A stretch of 64,000 nt of DNA from Saccharothrix carnea (GCF_003014735.1 NZ_PYAX01000018.1:81748-145747); one strand, 5' to 3'. Shown: positions 9,801-17,729, counted from the stretch's first letter. Notes: generated by a model from the letters alone, not told the origin. Numbers and translations are program-made.

Positions 9801-9969
9801 CACCGACGTCCCGGCCGACGCCACCGAGCACTGGGACCTGCCGTACGACCTGGGCGCCACGGCCGCCGAACGTGCCGACATCCGGGCCAAGATCGACGCC
9901 GGCACCCCGGTCCCGCCGACCTACGGCACCCCGCTCTACCCCTTCGGCGCCGGCCGCACCACCTTCTGA
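6817..9969 (+). CDS. Secreted GH3 glycoside hydrolase with two F5/8-C domains
   Basis: The product is 1050 aa. A long basic leader and a hydrophobic segment end near SPSAQAAG, consistent with export. Two discoidin-like (F5/8 type C, CBM32-like) modules follow at roughly 67-195 and 205-330, repeating the pattern WSS-FADxQWL...WE-AYA...GYxxSLWEFQV. Then come an Fn3-like segment (about 350-460) and a GH3 catalytic region. DLNKNGAIEPYEDWR is a calcium-loop-like stretch that precedes the GH3 barrel in this subfamily. KHWPGEG takes the usual KHF position and TTDW carries the likely nucleophile Asp. GH3 enzymes release terminal glucose, xylose or related sugars, but the substrate cannot be read here. 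I chose ATG 6817 because the frame upstream overlaps the neighbouring gene and contains the operator. Confidence 0.92.
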   Translation: MPEAPTRHRRRVPSLLPFPRRGRFSPALLALPRRRRVRPLPAVLSVVAALVAGQLAIGSPSAQAAGVLLSQGKPTTASSAENGGTAASAATDGNAGTRWSSAFADPQWLSVDLGATATLDRVVLTWEAAYATAFQLQTSADGVTWTTVHTTANGSGGTQSIPVTGTGRHVRMFGTARATGYGYSLWEFQVYGTTGGTPAGTPISEYKQVAASTWEGGNAPAAALDGRTNTRWSSQFADNQWLRVDFGAVATVNQVVLNWEGAYARGYRLELSNDAVNWTSIYSTTTGAGGVERLNVGGTGRYLRLFATTRATGYGVSLWEFQVFGTVDTSAATPPLLSPPTKAPAGTGRFALSAPADNAMVTSTRRPVFSWASVPGAVRYQVWLNVSRTDYDFTASGNLIDLYTKVAEPTGTSYTPSWDIADRWTYKWFVVAVDGSGGTSASNIRTFSVYVPTLASVDDGVRVVNGSRDLNKNGAIEPYEDWRQPVETRVNDLLGRMTIEEKAYQMFYNAQVFPRSGWHFGPAEAQDLHNALLGSSGTRLGIPFVTAGDTIAGYKTTYPLQSALAAARNYPLQYKLGDMQRREQLEVGARGVLGPLAEVGTKVLYPRIQEGNGESTEVAQAQVRALVAGLQGGPELNPASVLATVKHWPGEGAGGEALIVFDNVTIKYHTAPFRAAMEAGAVNIMPGYAGSSLLDPGGPGAGDSAKILAYLRQNLGYTGLITTDWLPSGSWVGAANAGSDVMGGADPGAPGFTMGQFTSGVPAARIDDAVRRVLRLKFKLGIFENPYGDPVNGPYRFHKPEYAALANQASREAMTLLKNTPGVLPVRLNRGDNIVVAGPRADDTAACCIWTSYFHQEYGSQTMLQAIRTRAAQAGVNVHKDTGPSPKLAIVAVGETSYTHATSWPKEQPYLPPEQLALIQDFHRQGIPVVVALVLPRPYVITEWHNLASAIVVTYRGGEEMGPALASLLFGDYTPTGKLPWQLPRALSDVLRPGGTDVPADATEHWDLPYDLGATAAERADIRAKIDAGTPVPPTYGTPLYPFGAGRTTF

Positions 9970-9970
9970 C

Positions 9971-10165
9971 CGCGAGAGTCGTACCTCCAGGCCCCGCGTG
10001 TCCTACGTTCGCGTCACGCGTGTCCTACGTTCAGAACACCCGAGTTGAACGCTCAGAACGAGATCGACTGTGCTGAGTGTTCAACTCGGGGGTCGCGAAC
10101 GTAGGACACGCGCGTTCCGAACGTAGGACACGCGTGGGCTCGGGGTTGGACTCTCGCGGCGTGAA
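9971..10165. repeat. Palindromic repeat cluster with four GCGTGTCCTACGTTC copies
   Basis: The 15-mer GCGTGTCCTACGTTC occurs at 9996-10010 and 10018-10032, and in reverse at 10097-10111 and 10119-10133. Further in, ACCCGAGTTGAACGCTCAG pairs with CTGAGTGTTCAACTCGGG. Further out, CGCGAGAGTC pairs with GACTCTCGCG and GTCGTACCT with AGGTACGAC. The cluster is thus a nearly 200-bp imperfect palindrome centred near 10064. It lies between the 3' ends of convergent genes, so it may act as a bidirectional terminator. Its copy structure looks like a dispersed repeat family. Confidence 0.88.
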
Positions 10166-10173
10166 GGTACGAC

Positions 10174-10650
10174 TCACGGGGAGAGGGTGGTGATGCGGGT
10201 GCGGAGGGCGGATTCCAGGTCGCGCAGTTCGCGGGCCGGTGGGCCGAGGCCGGTCAGGGCGAGGCGGTGGCGTTCCAGGCGGTCGGAGCGGTAGCGGGGG
10301 AACGCGAGCTTCAGCGCGCAGTCCAGCATGACCAGGTGGTAGCGGAGGAGTTCGACGGTCCGCCGCGACAGCGGGGGGCGGTCGGTCTGCCACGCGAGGT
10401 CCGCCGCCCAGCCGGTCAGCCTGCCGTACTGGGCCGCCACGGCACGTCCGCTGCGCGCGACCTCCCACGACGGCTCACCGGGTTGCGCGCAGCCGGCGAT
10501 CACGGCCTCCGCCCGGTCCTGCAGCGCCACGGCCTGGACCACGACCTCCAGCAACGTCCCCAGCCGCACGAGTTCCGCCGTGGCCGGGTCGAGCATCACG
10601 CTCGTCGGTTCGGCACGGCGACGCGCCCTGCGCGGACGAATGCGCACCAC
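10174..10650 (-). CDS. Hypothetical protein, about 158 aa
   Basis: The reading frame extends further upstream, but that part overlaps the response-regulator gene and is low-complexity. The likely start is one of two adjacent GTG codons at 10650/10647, or ATG 10596. The core (from TAELVRLGTLLEVVVQAVALQ to ESALRTRITTLSP) is mostly amphipathic helix, with a basic N-terminus RIRPRRARRR. It has no signal peptide. I recognise no family. It may be cotranscribed with the two-component genes to its right, 43 bp away. Confidence 0.55.
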   Translation of the reverse strand: MVRIRPRRARRRAEPTSVMLDPATAELVRLGTLLEVVVQAVALQDRAEAVIAGCAQPGEPSWEVARSGRAVAAQYGRLTGWAADLAWQTDRPPLSRRTVELLRYHLVMLDCALKLAFPRYRSDRLERHRLALTGLGPPARELRDLESALRTRITTLSP

Positions 10651-10693
10651 CGCACGGTACCGCGCACCCGACCCGCGCGGCGGACCGTAACGA

Positions 10694-11395
10694 TCAAGAC
10701 GTGCGCCCGGCCGGCGGCGGCGGGCTGCTGCCCGGCGCGACCAGCCCGCTGTGGTACGCGGCGGCGATCGCCTGGGCGCGGTCACGCAGCCCGAGCTTCA
10801 TCAGGATCCGCCCCAGGTGCGTCTTCACCGTCGCCTCACCGACCACGAGGTGCGCGGCGATCTCCGGGTTCGACAGCCCGTGCGCCACGAGCACCAGCAC
10901 CTCCCGCTCACGCGCCGTCAGCTCGCCCATCTCCGCCGACGTGGGCATCTGGTGGCGCGGCCGGGCCGCGAACTCCCGGATCAGTCCTTTCGCGACGGTC
11001 GGGTCCAGCCACGCCTCGCCCGACGCCACCGCGCGCACCGCGTCGACCAGCTCGCGCGGCACCGCGTCCTTGAGCAGGAACCCCGACGCGCCCGCCCGCA
11101 ACGCCGCGTACACGGCCTCGTCCACGTGGTACGTCGTCAGGATGATGATCTTGGTGGCGTGGTCCTCGCCCGCCGGGTCGGCGTCGATGATCCGCCGCGT
11201 CGCCTCCACCCCGTCCACGCCGGGCATCCGCACGTCCATCAGCACCACGTCGGGGTGCAGCTCGCCGGCCCGCGCCACCGCGCCCGCGCCCTCGTCCGCC
11301 TCGGCCACCACCTCGATGTCCGGCTCGGCGTCGAGCAGCATCGCCAGACCGGCCCGCACCAACGGCTGGTCGTCCACCAGCATCACCCGGATCAC
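10694..11395 (-). CDS. NarL/LuxR-type response regulator
   Basis: The product is 233 aa. The receiver domain at residues 1-120 has the acidic pair in LVDDQPL, the phospho-acceptor Asp in VVLMDVRMPG and the switch Lys in GFLLKDA. A LuxR-type helix-turn-helix follows at about 155-215 (LTAREREVLVLVAHGLSNPEIA...VKTHLGRI). The GTG start overlaps the kinase stop as GTGA, which makes the pair translationally coupled. The C-terminus is a Pro-rich tail. Its target is unknown. The divergent chorismate unit is the nearest plausible regulon. Confidence 0.92.
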   Translation of the reverse strand: MIRVMLVDDQPLVRAGLAMLLDAEPDIEVVAEADEGAGAVARAGELHPDVVLMDVRMPGVDGVEATRRIIDADPAGEDHATKIIILTTYHVDEAVYAALRAGASGFLLKDAVPRELVDAVRAVASGEAWLDPTVAKGLIREFAARPRHQMPTSAEMGELTAREREVLVLVAHGLSNPEIAAHLVVGEATVKTHLGRILMKLGLRDRAQAIAAAYHSGLVAPGSSPPPPAGRTS

Positions 11396-12609
11396 CGGTG
11401 TTCCCGCACGGGGTCGCTCGCCACCGGGCCCGCGACCGGCAGCACGGCCGTCACCCGGAACCCGCCCGACGACACCTCTTCCGCCGCCAGCCGCCCGCCC
11501 ACGATCGCCAGCCGCTCCCGCAGCCCGGCCAGACCGTGGTTCGTGGACAGCGCGAGCTCCGGCCGCCGCCCCCGGCCGTCGTCGATGACCTCGACGGTCA
11601 GCTCGTCGGGCTCCCAGCGCAGCCGCACCTCCACGCACGCGCCCGGTCCGACGTGCTTGGTCACGTTCGTCAACGCCTCCTGCACGACCCGGTACGCGGC
11701 GAGGTCCACGCTGGCCGCCAGCCGGCGCGGCTCGCCCTCCACCCGCGTGTGGACCCGCACCCCGGCCGCCACGACCGTGCCGACCAGGTGCTCGACGTCG
11801 GCCAGGCCGGGCTGCGGCCTGCCGGTCACGCCGTCACCGGATTCGTCCTCGTCGCTGAGCCGCAACGCGGTCAGCATCCGCCGCAGTTCGCCCATCGCCT
11901 GCTCACCGGCTTCCTCGATGTGGCCGAGCGCGTGCCCGACGCGCACCGGGTCGGTGTCGAGCACCCGCCGCGCGCCCGCCGCCTGCAGCACCATCACGGT
12001 CACCGAGTGCGCCACGATGTCGTGCAGTTCGCGCGCGATGCGGGTGCGTTCGGCCACCACCGCCTCGTGCGCCTCGACCCGGCGGCGGAACTCCAGGTCG
12101 TCGGCGTGCTGCCGGCTCAGCCGCGCCCACCGCCCGCCGGCCCACACGCAGCCGTGCACGAGCAGGTAGAACACCAGCGTGGCGTAGGTGGCGACCAGCC
12201 GCGCCTCGGGCGGCCGGGACGCGGCCTCCCGCAGCCCGGCCAGCACGGCGAGCACCGCGCACGCGAGCAGCGCACCGGCCGACACCCTCGCCTGCGCCCG
12301 CAGCGCGACGGTGAACAGCGCCACGCACGGGATGGCGGTCGGCTGGAACTCCAGCTCGCTCGTCGGCGTGACGAGCACCGCCCACACCCAGACCACGCAG
12401 AACACCAGCACCGGGTGCCTGCGCCGCACCAGCAACGCGGCGAACCCGATCACGGCCAGTGCGACGAACAGCCACATCCCCGCGCCCTCGGGTTTTCGGC
12501 TGCTCACCGCGGAGAACAGGAAGACGTCCACCACGGCGGCCGACGCCGCCACGGCCAGATCGGCCGCCGTGGCGTGGGACAACCACGGTGGCCGTCCCCG
12601 CCGGTCCAT
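11392..12609 (-). CDS. Sensor histidine kinase, HisKA_3 (NarX/DesK-like) type
   Basis: The product is 405 aa. The N-terminal half contains about five hydrophobic membrane segments (for example MWLFVALAVIGFAALLV and CVVWVWAVLV), with little extracytoplasmic loop. Phosphorylation should occur at the His in RIARELHDIVAHSV. An HATPase_c domain follows, with VVQEALTNVTKHV, VIDDGRG and NHGLAGLRERL. The ATG overlaps the stop of the upstream gene (ATGA), and its own stop overlaps the response-regulator start. The short-loop sensor suggests detection within or at the membrane. The signal is unknown. Confidence 0.92.
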   Translation of the reverse strand: MDRRGRPPWLSHATAADLAVAASAAVVDVFLFSAVSSRKPEGAGMWLFVALAVIGFAALLVRRRHPVLVFCVVWVWAVLVTPTSELEFQPTAIPCVALFTVALRAQARVSAGALLACAVLAVLAGLREAASRPPEARLVATYATLVFYLLVHGCVWAGGRWARLSRQHADDLEFRRRVEAHEAVVAERTRIARELHDIVAHSVTVMVLQAAGARRVLDTDPVRVGHALGHIEEAGEQAMGELRRMLTALRLSDEDESGDGVTGRPQPGLADVEHLVGTVVAAGVRVHTRVEGEPRRLAASVDLAAYRVVQEALTNVTKHVGPGACVEVRLRWEPDELTVEVIDDGRGRRPELALSTNHGLAGLRERLAIVGGRLAAEEVSSGGFRVTAVLPVAGPVASDPVREHR

Positions 12610-13169
12610 CAGGCGGTCCCCTTCCGGCACGTGGGCAGCACGTCGCACGGGCCGCCCGGCACGAGACCGTCCTCGGGCTCCTCGAACTCGGGCTCGCGCT
12701 GCGCGGCCTCGATCGCGGGCACCTGGCGCAGCAGGTCCGGCGTGACGGCGTCCCGCGCGCCGGGTTCGATCGCGCCCAGGTACGCCAGCGCCGCCCACAG
12801 GTCGCCCGGGTGCCGCTTGAGCGCCTCCTCCAACTCGCTCTCGGTGAACTCGCCGACGTTCGGCCGGTGCCGCGAGTCGTTCGCCATCCGGATCAGCGCG
12901 AACCGGGCGCCCTCGCCGCCGGGCACCAGGCAGAACGTGACCCGTTCGGCGACGAGCCGCTCGATCCGGCCGCCCGCGCCCAGCGGCAGCGGCAGCACCA
13001 GCAGGTCGATGCCCTCGGTGGCCTCGGCGATCCCGTCGGTCGAGGCGGGCACGAGCACCACGCCGGGTTCGGTCAGCAGCCCGGTGGCCAGGTGGCCTTC
13101 CCACGGTTTCTCGGCGAAACCGTGTGCCTGCACCGACACCGCGAGGCGCACGTTGGAACTGGACACCAT
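12609..13169 (-). CDS. Hypothetical protein heading the two-component operon
   Basis: The product is 186 aa. I chose ATG 13169 because a purine-rich AAGGGGAGGGG lies immediately upstream. The first half (HLATGLLTEPGVVLVP, then IDLLVLPLP) is reminiscent of the first barrel of trypsin-like folds, but no catalytic triad can be seen, so any protease link is speculative. The C-terminal part is helical and acidic (TESELEEALKRHPGDLWAALAYLGAIEPG) and ends with two cysteines. It is translationally coupled (ATGA) to the kinase. An accessory or signal-sensing partner is the simplest guess. Confidence 0.7.
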   Translation of the reverse strand: MVSSSNVRLAVSVQAHGFAEKPWEGHLATGLLTEPGVVLVPASTDGIAEATEGIDLLVLPLPLGAGGRIERLVAERVTFCLVPGGEGARFALIRMANDSRHRPNVGEFTESELEEALKRHPGDLWAALAYLGAIEPGARDAVTPDLLRQVPAIEAAQREPEFEEPEDGLVPGGPCDVLPTCRKGTA

Positions 13170-13430
13170 TCCCCTCCCCTTGTCACCCGATCCCACGTTC
13201 ACCGCACGCGCATTTCCGCGCGCCGCGAACAATGGGATCACCCCCTGCCCGGACTATCGTCCACCCCGCGTCGGAGCTTGACGATCCCCCTCCCGGTTTA
13301 CCTCGATCGGGCGACGCCGCACGGGAAAGCGGAGGCGGCGAATCCCCCCGTGGACCGACGAAAAGGCACCGTGCGATTCAGCACCATTGTCGTCGAAACC
13401 AGCGGGCAAACCGGATCGACGGAGGCGCGA

Positions 13431-14612
13431 GTGTCCACGGAGCCAGTTCCGCGCAGTCACGCCAGGGTGTTGTCCGAATGGGAGACCGCGCACTGGAAAT
13501 CGCTGCCCGCGGCCCAGCAGCCGGCGTGGCCGGACCGCCGGGGGCGGGCGTTCCGGGCCCGGCTGGCACGGCTGGAAGGCCTGGTGACACCGGCCGAGGT
13601 GGCGGCGTTGCGCGCGGACCTGGCCGAGGTCGCGGCCGGTCGGCGGCTGGTCCTGCAGGCCGGTGACTGCGCCGAGTCGTTCGCCGAGTGCGGACCGCGG
13701 CACGTGACGCCCAAGGCGGCGTTGGTCGACCGGCTGGCCACCGCGCTGGGCGGCGGCGACGTGCCCGTGGTGCGGGTCGGCCGGATGGCCGGGCAGTTCG
13801 CCAAGCCGCGCTCCCGGCCGACCGAGTTCGTCGGCGGGGTCGAGCTGCCGGTGTACCGGGGCGACCTGGTCAACGCGCCGCAGCCGCACGTGCTGGCCCG
13901 GCAGCCGGACCCGACGCGGCTCGTCGCGGGCTACCACGCCGCGCGGTCGGCGACGGAGCTGCTGCGCGGCCACCACCCGTGGCTGCGGACCAGCCACGAG
14001 GCGCTGGTGCTGGACTACGAGCTGCCGCTGGTGCGCCTGGACGACCGGGGCGTCCCGCTGCTCACCTCGACGCACTGGCCGTGGATCGGCGACCGCACAC
14101 GTGACGTGTGCGGTGCGCACGTCCGGCTGCTGGCGTCGGTGGCCAACCCGGTGGCCTGCAAGGTCGGCCCCGGGCTGCGGCCCGACGAGCTGCGGGCGCT
14201 GTGCGACCGCCTCGACCCGGAGCGGGAGCCCGGTCGGCTGACGCTCATCGCCCGCCTCGGCGCGGACCGCGTGGCCGAGCTGCTGCCGCCGCTGGTGGAG
14301 GTGGTCCGCGCGGCGGGCCACCCGGTGATCTGGCTGTGCGACCCGATGCACGGCAACACGGTCACCGACGCGGACGGCCGCAAGGCACGACTGGTCGACG
14401 CGGTCGTCCGCGAGGTGGCGGACTTCCGGGCGGTCGTGCACGCCGCCGGTGGGGTGGCCGGCGGCCTGCACCTGGAAACGACCCCGGACGAGGTCGAGGA
14501 GTGCGGTTGGGACGGGTTCCCGACCGGCTCGTACACGAGCCTCTGCGACCCGCGGCTCAACCCCGGACAGGCGCTCGCCGTGGTCGCGGCGTGGCGCGCT
14601 GTCCGGTTCTGA
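13431..14612 (+). CDS. Class II DAHP synthase, short secondary-metabolism type
   Basis: The product condenses phosphoenolpyruvate with erythrose 4-phosphate, the first step of the shikimate pathway. The 393-aa sequence has the class II motifs GDCAESF (metal Cys), RVGRMAGQFAKPRS, THWPWIGDRTR, ANPVACKVGPG, LCDPMHGNT and SLCDPRLN. It is about 70 residues shorter than mycobacterial AroG, as in copies found within natural-product clusters (PhzC/RifH style). GTG 13431 follows GGAGG with a 5-nt spacer. The chorismatase starts 12 bp after the stop, so this enzyme probably feeds extra chorismate to it and escapes feedback control of the housekeeping enzyme (inference). Confidence 0.93.
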   Translation: MSTEPVPRSHARVLSEWETAHWKSLPAAQQPAWPDRRGRAFRARLARLEGLVTPAEVAALRADLAEVAAGRRLVLQAGDCAESFAECGPRHVTPKAALVDRLATALGGGDVPVVRVGRMAGQFAKPRSRPTEFVGGVELPVYRGDLVNAPQPHVLARQPDPTRLVAGYHAARSATELLRGHHPWLRTSHEALVLDYELPLVRLDDRGVPLLTSTHWPWIGDRTRDVCGAHVRLLASVANPVACKVGPGLRPDELRALCDRLDPEREPGRLTLIARLGADRVAELLPPLVEVVRAAGHPVIWLCDPMHGNTVTDADGRKARLVDAVVREVADFRAVVHAAGGVAGGLHLETTPDEVEECGWDGFPTGSYTSLCDPRLNPGQALAVVAAWRAVRF

Positions 14613-14624
14613 AGGGGGAAATCA

Positions 14625-15614
14625 TTGCGTGGCAACGTGATCGTGAGGCCGCCGTGCACCTTCCGGTCGGCGGAGGAGTTCGCCGGACTGGCCGGTGACA
14701 CCGTGCTGGGCGCCGTGCGGCACTCGACGGCGGGCGGCCGGCCGAGGTGGGAGCACGGTCTGCCGGTCCTCCCGCTGCACGTGGTGCGGCCGGGTGAGCC
14801 CGAGGTGGTGGAGGTCTGGCACACCGAGGGGGACGTGGTCCGGACCGGCGAGCACCGGGGGATGCGCTACGCGCACGACGGCGAAGTGCTGTTCTGCGCC
14901 GGGTGGATCGGGCCGTCCGCGGACTGCGAAGAGGCGACGCACCGGGCGTACCTGGCGGCGTTCGAGCTGGTGGAGCGGCTGGGCTACCCGAACGTGTTCC
15001 GCATGTGGAACACGCTCGACGGCATCACCGACCGCGGCAGCGAGGTGTACCGGGACTTCTGCGTCGGCCGGGGCAGGGCGTTCGAGGAGCGCGGGCGCGC
15101 CGTGCCCGCGTCCACCGACGTCGGCTCACTGGGCGGCGGGGTCGCGTTCTACTTCCTGGCGCACCGGTCGCACGCGGCCGTGCACCTGGAGAACCCGTTG
15201 CAGGCGCCCGCGCACGAGTACCCGCAGCAGTACGGGCCGAGGCCGCCGAGCTTCGCCCACGCGACCTACCTCAAGCCCGAGCAGGGACGTGGCCAGCTTC
15301 ACGTGTCGGGCACCGCGAGCAACCTCGACCACGTCACCGTCGCCCCCGGTGACGTGGCGCGCCAGGTCCAGGTGACGCTGGCCAAGATCGCCGCGCTGAT
15401 CGGCGCCGACAACCTCGCCCGGCACGGGCTCGACGGCGGCTACCGCCTCGAAGACCTGCGGGCGATCAAGGTCTACGTCCAGCGGCGGGAGGACGTGCCG
15501 CTGGTGACGCGGCTGTGCCGCGACGAGTTCTCCCGGCGCGCGGACCTCGCGGTGTTCACCGTCGACGTCCGCCGTCCGGACCTGCTGGTCGAGATCGAAG
15601 GGATGACGCCGTGA
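14625..15614 (+). CDS. Chorismatase, FkbO/Hyg5 family
   Basis: The product is about 329 aa with family hallmarks RMWNTLDGI, YRDFCVGRG, PASTDVGS, ENPLQAPAHEYP, YGPRPPSFAHATY, HVSGTAS and the C-terminal LLVEIEG. These enzymes hydrolyse chorismate either to a dihydroxycyclohexadienoate (FkbO) or to 3-hydroxybenzoate (Hyg5). The residue seven before the LLVE glutamate is Arg. From memory, Hyg5-type enzymes carry Cys there, so FkbO-like chemistry is slightly favoured, with low confidence. The start is TTG 14625 behind GAAGGGGGA. Its stop overlaps a GTG of the next frame. No PKS that would use the product as a starter is in the window. Confidence 0.9.
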   Translation: MRGNVIVRPPCTFRSAEEFAGLAGDTVLGAVRHSTAGGRPRWEHGLPVLPLHVVRPGEPEVVEVWHTEGDVVRTGEHRGMRYAHDGEVLFCAGWIGPSADCEEATHRAYLAAFELVERLGYPNVFRMWNTLDGITDRGSEVYRDFCVGRGRAFEERGRAVPASTDVGSLGGGVAFYFLAHRSHAAVHLENPLQAPAHEYPQQYGPRPPSFAHATYLKPEQGRGQLHVSGTASNLDHVTVAPGDVARQVQVTLAKIAALIGADNLARHGLDGGYRLEDLRAIKVYVQRREDVPLVTRLCRDEFSRRADLAVFTVDVRRPDLLVEIEGMTP

Positions 15615-15631
15615 ACCGAGGGGGAACGCCC

Positions 15632-17248
15632 GTGCCGAACACCTCCGTCCTCGCCGAGCCGGACGCGATCCGGATCCTGATGGTCACCGATGGAGGGGCG
15701 AGCTTCGACCAGGCCGACTTCGGCCTGGGCACGCTCGTGGACGTGCTGCGGACGCCGCCCGGGCCGTGGGTGCGCTTCGAGGTGACGCGGGCGCACCGGG
15801 AGGACAACCTGCCCGCGCAGGGCGCGGACCTCACGGGGTTCCGGTTCGACGGGCACGACCTGGGCCGGTACGACCAGGTCTGGCTGTTCGGCGTGGCCCG
15901 CGCACCCCGCCCGCCGTTGGACGAGACGGAGTTGCGCGCGCTCTCGGAGTTCATGGACGGCGGCGGTGGCGTGTTCGCCACCGGTGACCACGAGGACCTG
16001 GGCGTGTCGATGTGCGGTGCCGTGCCGCGGGTGCGCAGCATGCGCAAGTGGCACTGGCCGGACCCCGGCCCGAACGGCGAGCCGGTGGCGCCGTCCGTCG
16101 ACGGCCCGGGGCGCAACGACACGCTGTCGGAGGGCCACGACCCGTTGTTCCAGCTCAACGACCAGTCCGACGACATCCCGCAGGTCATCACGCCCCGGCT
16201 GTACGCGACGTCGGACTCGCCGAAGTGGGCGCACCAGGCCTACCCGCACCCGCTGCTGTGCGGTCCGCGCGGCACGATCCGCGTGCTGCCGGACCACCCG
16301 CACGAAGGCGAGTGCACCGTGCCGGACGACCTGACCCGGTCGTTCGCCTTCGCCGGGTACGAGATCACCGAGTACCCGGCGGGGCTCGCGCCCGAGGTCG
16401 TCGCGTGGTCGACGCTCAACGCGCGGGCGGCGGAACTCGACCCCGGCAAGGGGCGGCTGGACGCGAGCACGTTCGGCGCGATCGGCGCCTACGACGGGCA
16501 CCAGGTGGGCGTGGGCCGGGTGGCGGTGGACGCCACGTGGCACCACTTCTTCAACATCAACCTGGTCGGCGACCCGACCGTGCCGGACGACCCGGTCAAG
16601 AGCGTCGGGTTTGCCGCCTCGGCTTCCGGGCGGGCCGCGTACGAGGAGATCAAGGCCTACTTCCGCAACATCGCGGTGTGGCTGTCGCGGCCGGCCGACC
16701 AGGAGGCCATGTGGTGGCGGGCGGTGTGGGCGACGCGCTGGCACCACCAGGTGGCGATGGACGTGCGGCCGACGCTGCTCGGCTCGCCGGAGTCGTTGGA
16801 CCTGGCGGAGTTGCTGCGGATCGGCGCGGACGCCCGTCGGGTGCTCACGGCCACCGTGACCAGAGCGGACGCGTTGCAGTGGGCCGGCCGGTACGGCGTG
16901 GGCGCGGTCGACGCGGGCCTGTGGGAGACGGTCCGGCCGCACCTGGACCCGTGGCAGCCGCGGGCCGGTGAGGAAGAAGCGGGGCACCTGCCGAACCTGG
17001 TGATGTCGCTGCTGCCGGAGCTGGTGCTGGACGCGGTGCTCGGCGCGGTGGTGTACGCGGTGGCCACGGCGTTCCCGGAGCCGACCGGACAGGCCCGCGA
17101 CGGCGCGGCGGACGTCGACTGGCCGGCCGAGGTGCGCCCCTACCTGGACCGGGCGCTCGACGTGGTCGCCGAACAGGTGCGGCGGACCGACACGCGGTTG
17201 CGGGCGTTGGGCGACACGCTCACGACCGCCCGCCGGTCCGGTGCCTGA
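15632..17248 (+). CDS. Unknown 538-aa protein coupled to chorismatase
   Basis: GTG 15632 is preferred because GAGGGGGAA lies just upstream, but GTG 15611 overlapping the chorismatase stop is also possible. The N-terminal half resembles a class I glutamine-amidotransferase or ThuA-like Rossmann fold (IRILMVTDGGASF, QVWLFGVAR, ALSEFMDGGGGVFATGDHEDLG). It has many His/Trp-rich signatures (RKWHWPDPG, KWAHQAYPHPLL, DATWHHFFNINLVGD). The C-terminal 150 residues are helical. No signal peptide is present. I cannot name the family. Tight linkage with DAHP synthase and chorismatase suggests action on, or transport-independent handling of, the chorismate-derived product. Confidence 0.75.
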   Translation: MPNTSVLAEPDAIRILMVTDGGASFDQADFGLGTLVDVLRTPPGPWVRFEVTRAHREDNLPAQGADLTGFRFDGHDLGRYDQVWLFGVARAPRPPLDETELRALSEFMDGGGGVFATGDHEDLGVSMCGAVPRVRSMRKWHWPDPGPNGEPVAPSVDGPGRNDTLSEGHDPLFQLNDQSDDIPQVITPRLYATSDSPKWAHQAYPHPLLCGPRGTIRVLPDHPHEGECTVPDDLTRSFAFAGYEITEYPAGLAPEVVAWSTLNARAAELDPGKGRLDASTFGAIGAYDGHQVGVGRVAVDATWHHFFNINLVGDPTVPDDPVKSVGFAASASGRAAYEEIKAYFRNIAVWLSRPADQEAMWWRAVWATRWHHQVAMDVRPTLLGSPESLDLAELLRIGADARRVLTATVTRADALQWAGRYGVGAVDAGLWETVRPHLDPWQPRAGEEEAGHLPNLVMSLLPELVLDAVLGAVVYAVATAFPEPTGQARDGAADVDWPAEVRPYLDRALDVVAEQVRRTDTRLRALGDTLTTARRSGA

Positions 17249-17374
17249 TTCCGGACGACCGTTTCCGGGACCGATTCCCGGGGCCATTCGCAGGGCCCAT
17301 TCCGAGGCGATTCCGGGTCGGCGACGAGCGGCGCCACGGCAGACGGCGCCGAGACGCCGTCCCGCCCCGCCGGT

Positions 17375-17400
17375 CGGTCAGCTCTGAGGGGTGCTGACCG
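17375..17400. terminator. Hairpin between convergent genes
   Basis: CGGTCAGC (17375-17382) pairs perfectly with GCTGACCG (17393-17400) around a 10-nt loop, between the 3' ends of the 538-aa unknown gene and the DUF1540 gene. The rest of 17249-17429 shows nothing gene-like. Confidence 0.55.
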
Positions 17401-17429
17401 GCCGGCGGCGGTCCCGCGCGGTCGTCGGG

Positions 17430-17729
17430 TCAGGCCCTGGTGTAGGTGAGGCAGTTGGCGGCGTGGTCGCCCTGACCGGGACCGACGCGCACATCGGAGG
17501 CGGTGCACTCCAGCTCCTTGTTGTGGACGCAGTCCGTGCGCGAGCACGCGCCGACCTGCGCGACGACCTTCGGCAGGCCGCCCTTGCGGGCGAGGGGGAT
17601 GAACGTCCCGCAGTCGGCGGCACCGTTCACACCGCTCACGGTGATCGCGAAAGCGTGACAACCGTCGTGGTTGTACGAACAGCCCGTGACGGTGCACTCG
17701 CTGACGGCCGGCATTTCCGTGGTGGTCAT
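17430..17729 (-). CDS. DUF1540 cysteine-rich protein, two repeats
   Basis: The 99-aa cytosolic protein carries two DUF1540-type cysteine modules: CTVTGCSYN..GCHAFAITV and CSRTDCVHN..ECTASDVRV. There are nine or so cysteines in all, suggesting a small metal-binding protein. ATG 17729 follows GAGGAG with a 5-nt spacer. The longer frame upstream lacks a site and overlaps the promoter. An iron-box sequence lies about 80 bp upstream (17805-17823), so expression is probably repressed by a DmdR/IdeR-type regulator when iron is replete. The molecular role of DUF1540 proteins is not established. Confidence 0.85.
   Translation of the reverse strand: MTTTEMPAVSECTVTGCSYNHDGCHAFAITVSGVNGAADCGTFIPLARKGGLPKVVAQVGACSRTDCVHNKELECTASDVRVGPGQGDHAANCLTYTRA

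Noticed and set aside
6796..9831. 1011-aa open frame antisense to the GH3 gene
   Set aside because: Same reason: no domain, repetitive RRR/HRG composition, and a clear GH3 protein on the other strand.
9996..10133. CRISPR-like array
   Set aside because: Four copies of a 15-mer occur, but two are inverted, the spacers are irregular and only a few bases to tens of bases long, and no cas gene is present.
12609..13169. Trypsin-like protease assignment for the first gene of the two-component operon
   Set aside because: Only a weak barrel-like pattern is seen and no His/Asp/Ser triad, so it is left hypothetical.
1..17248. One large biosynthetic cluster joining lanM and the chorismatase unit
   Set aside because: The GH3 gene, a palindromic repeat cluster and opposite-strand genes separate them, and no shared tailoring logic is visible.
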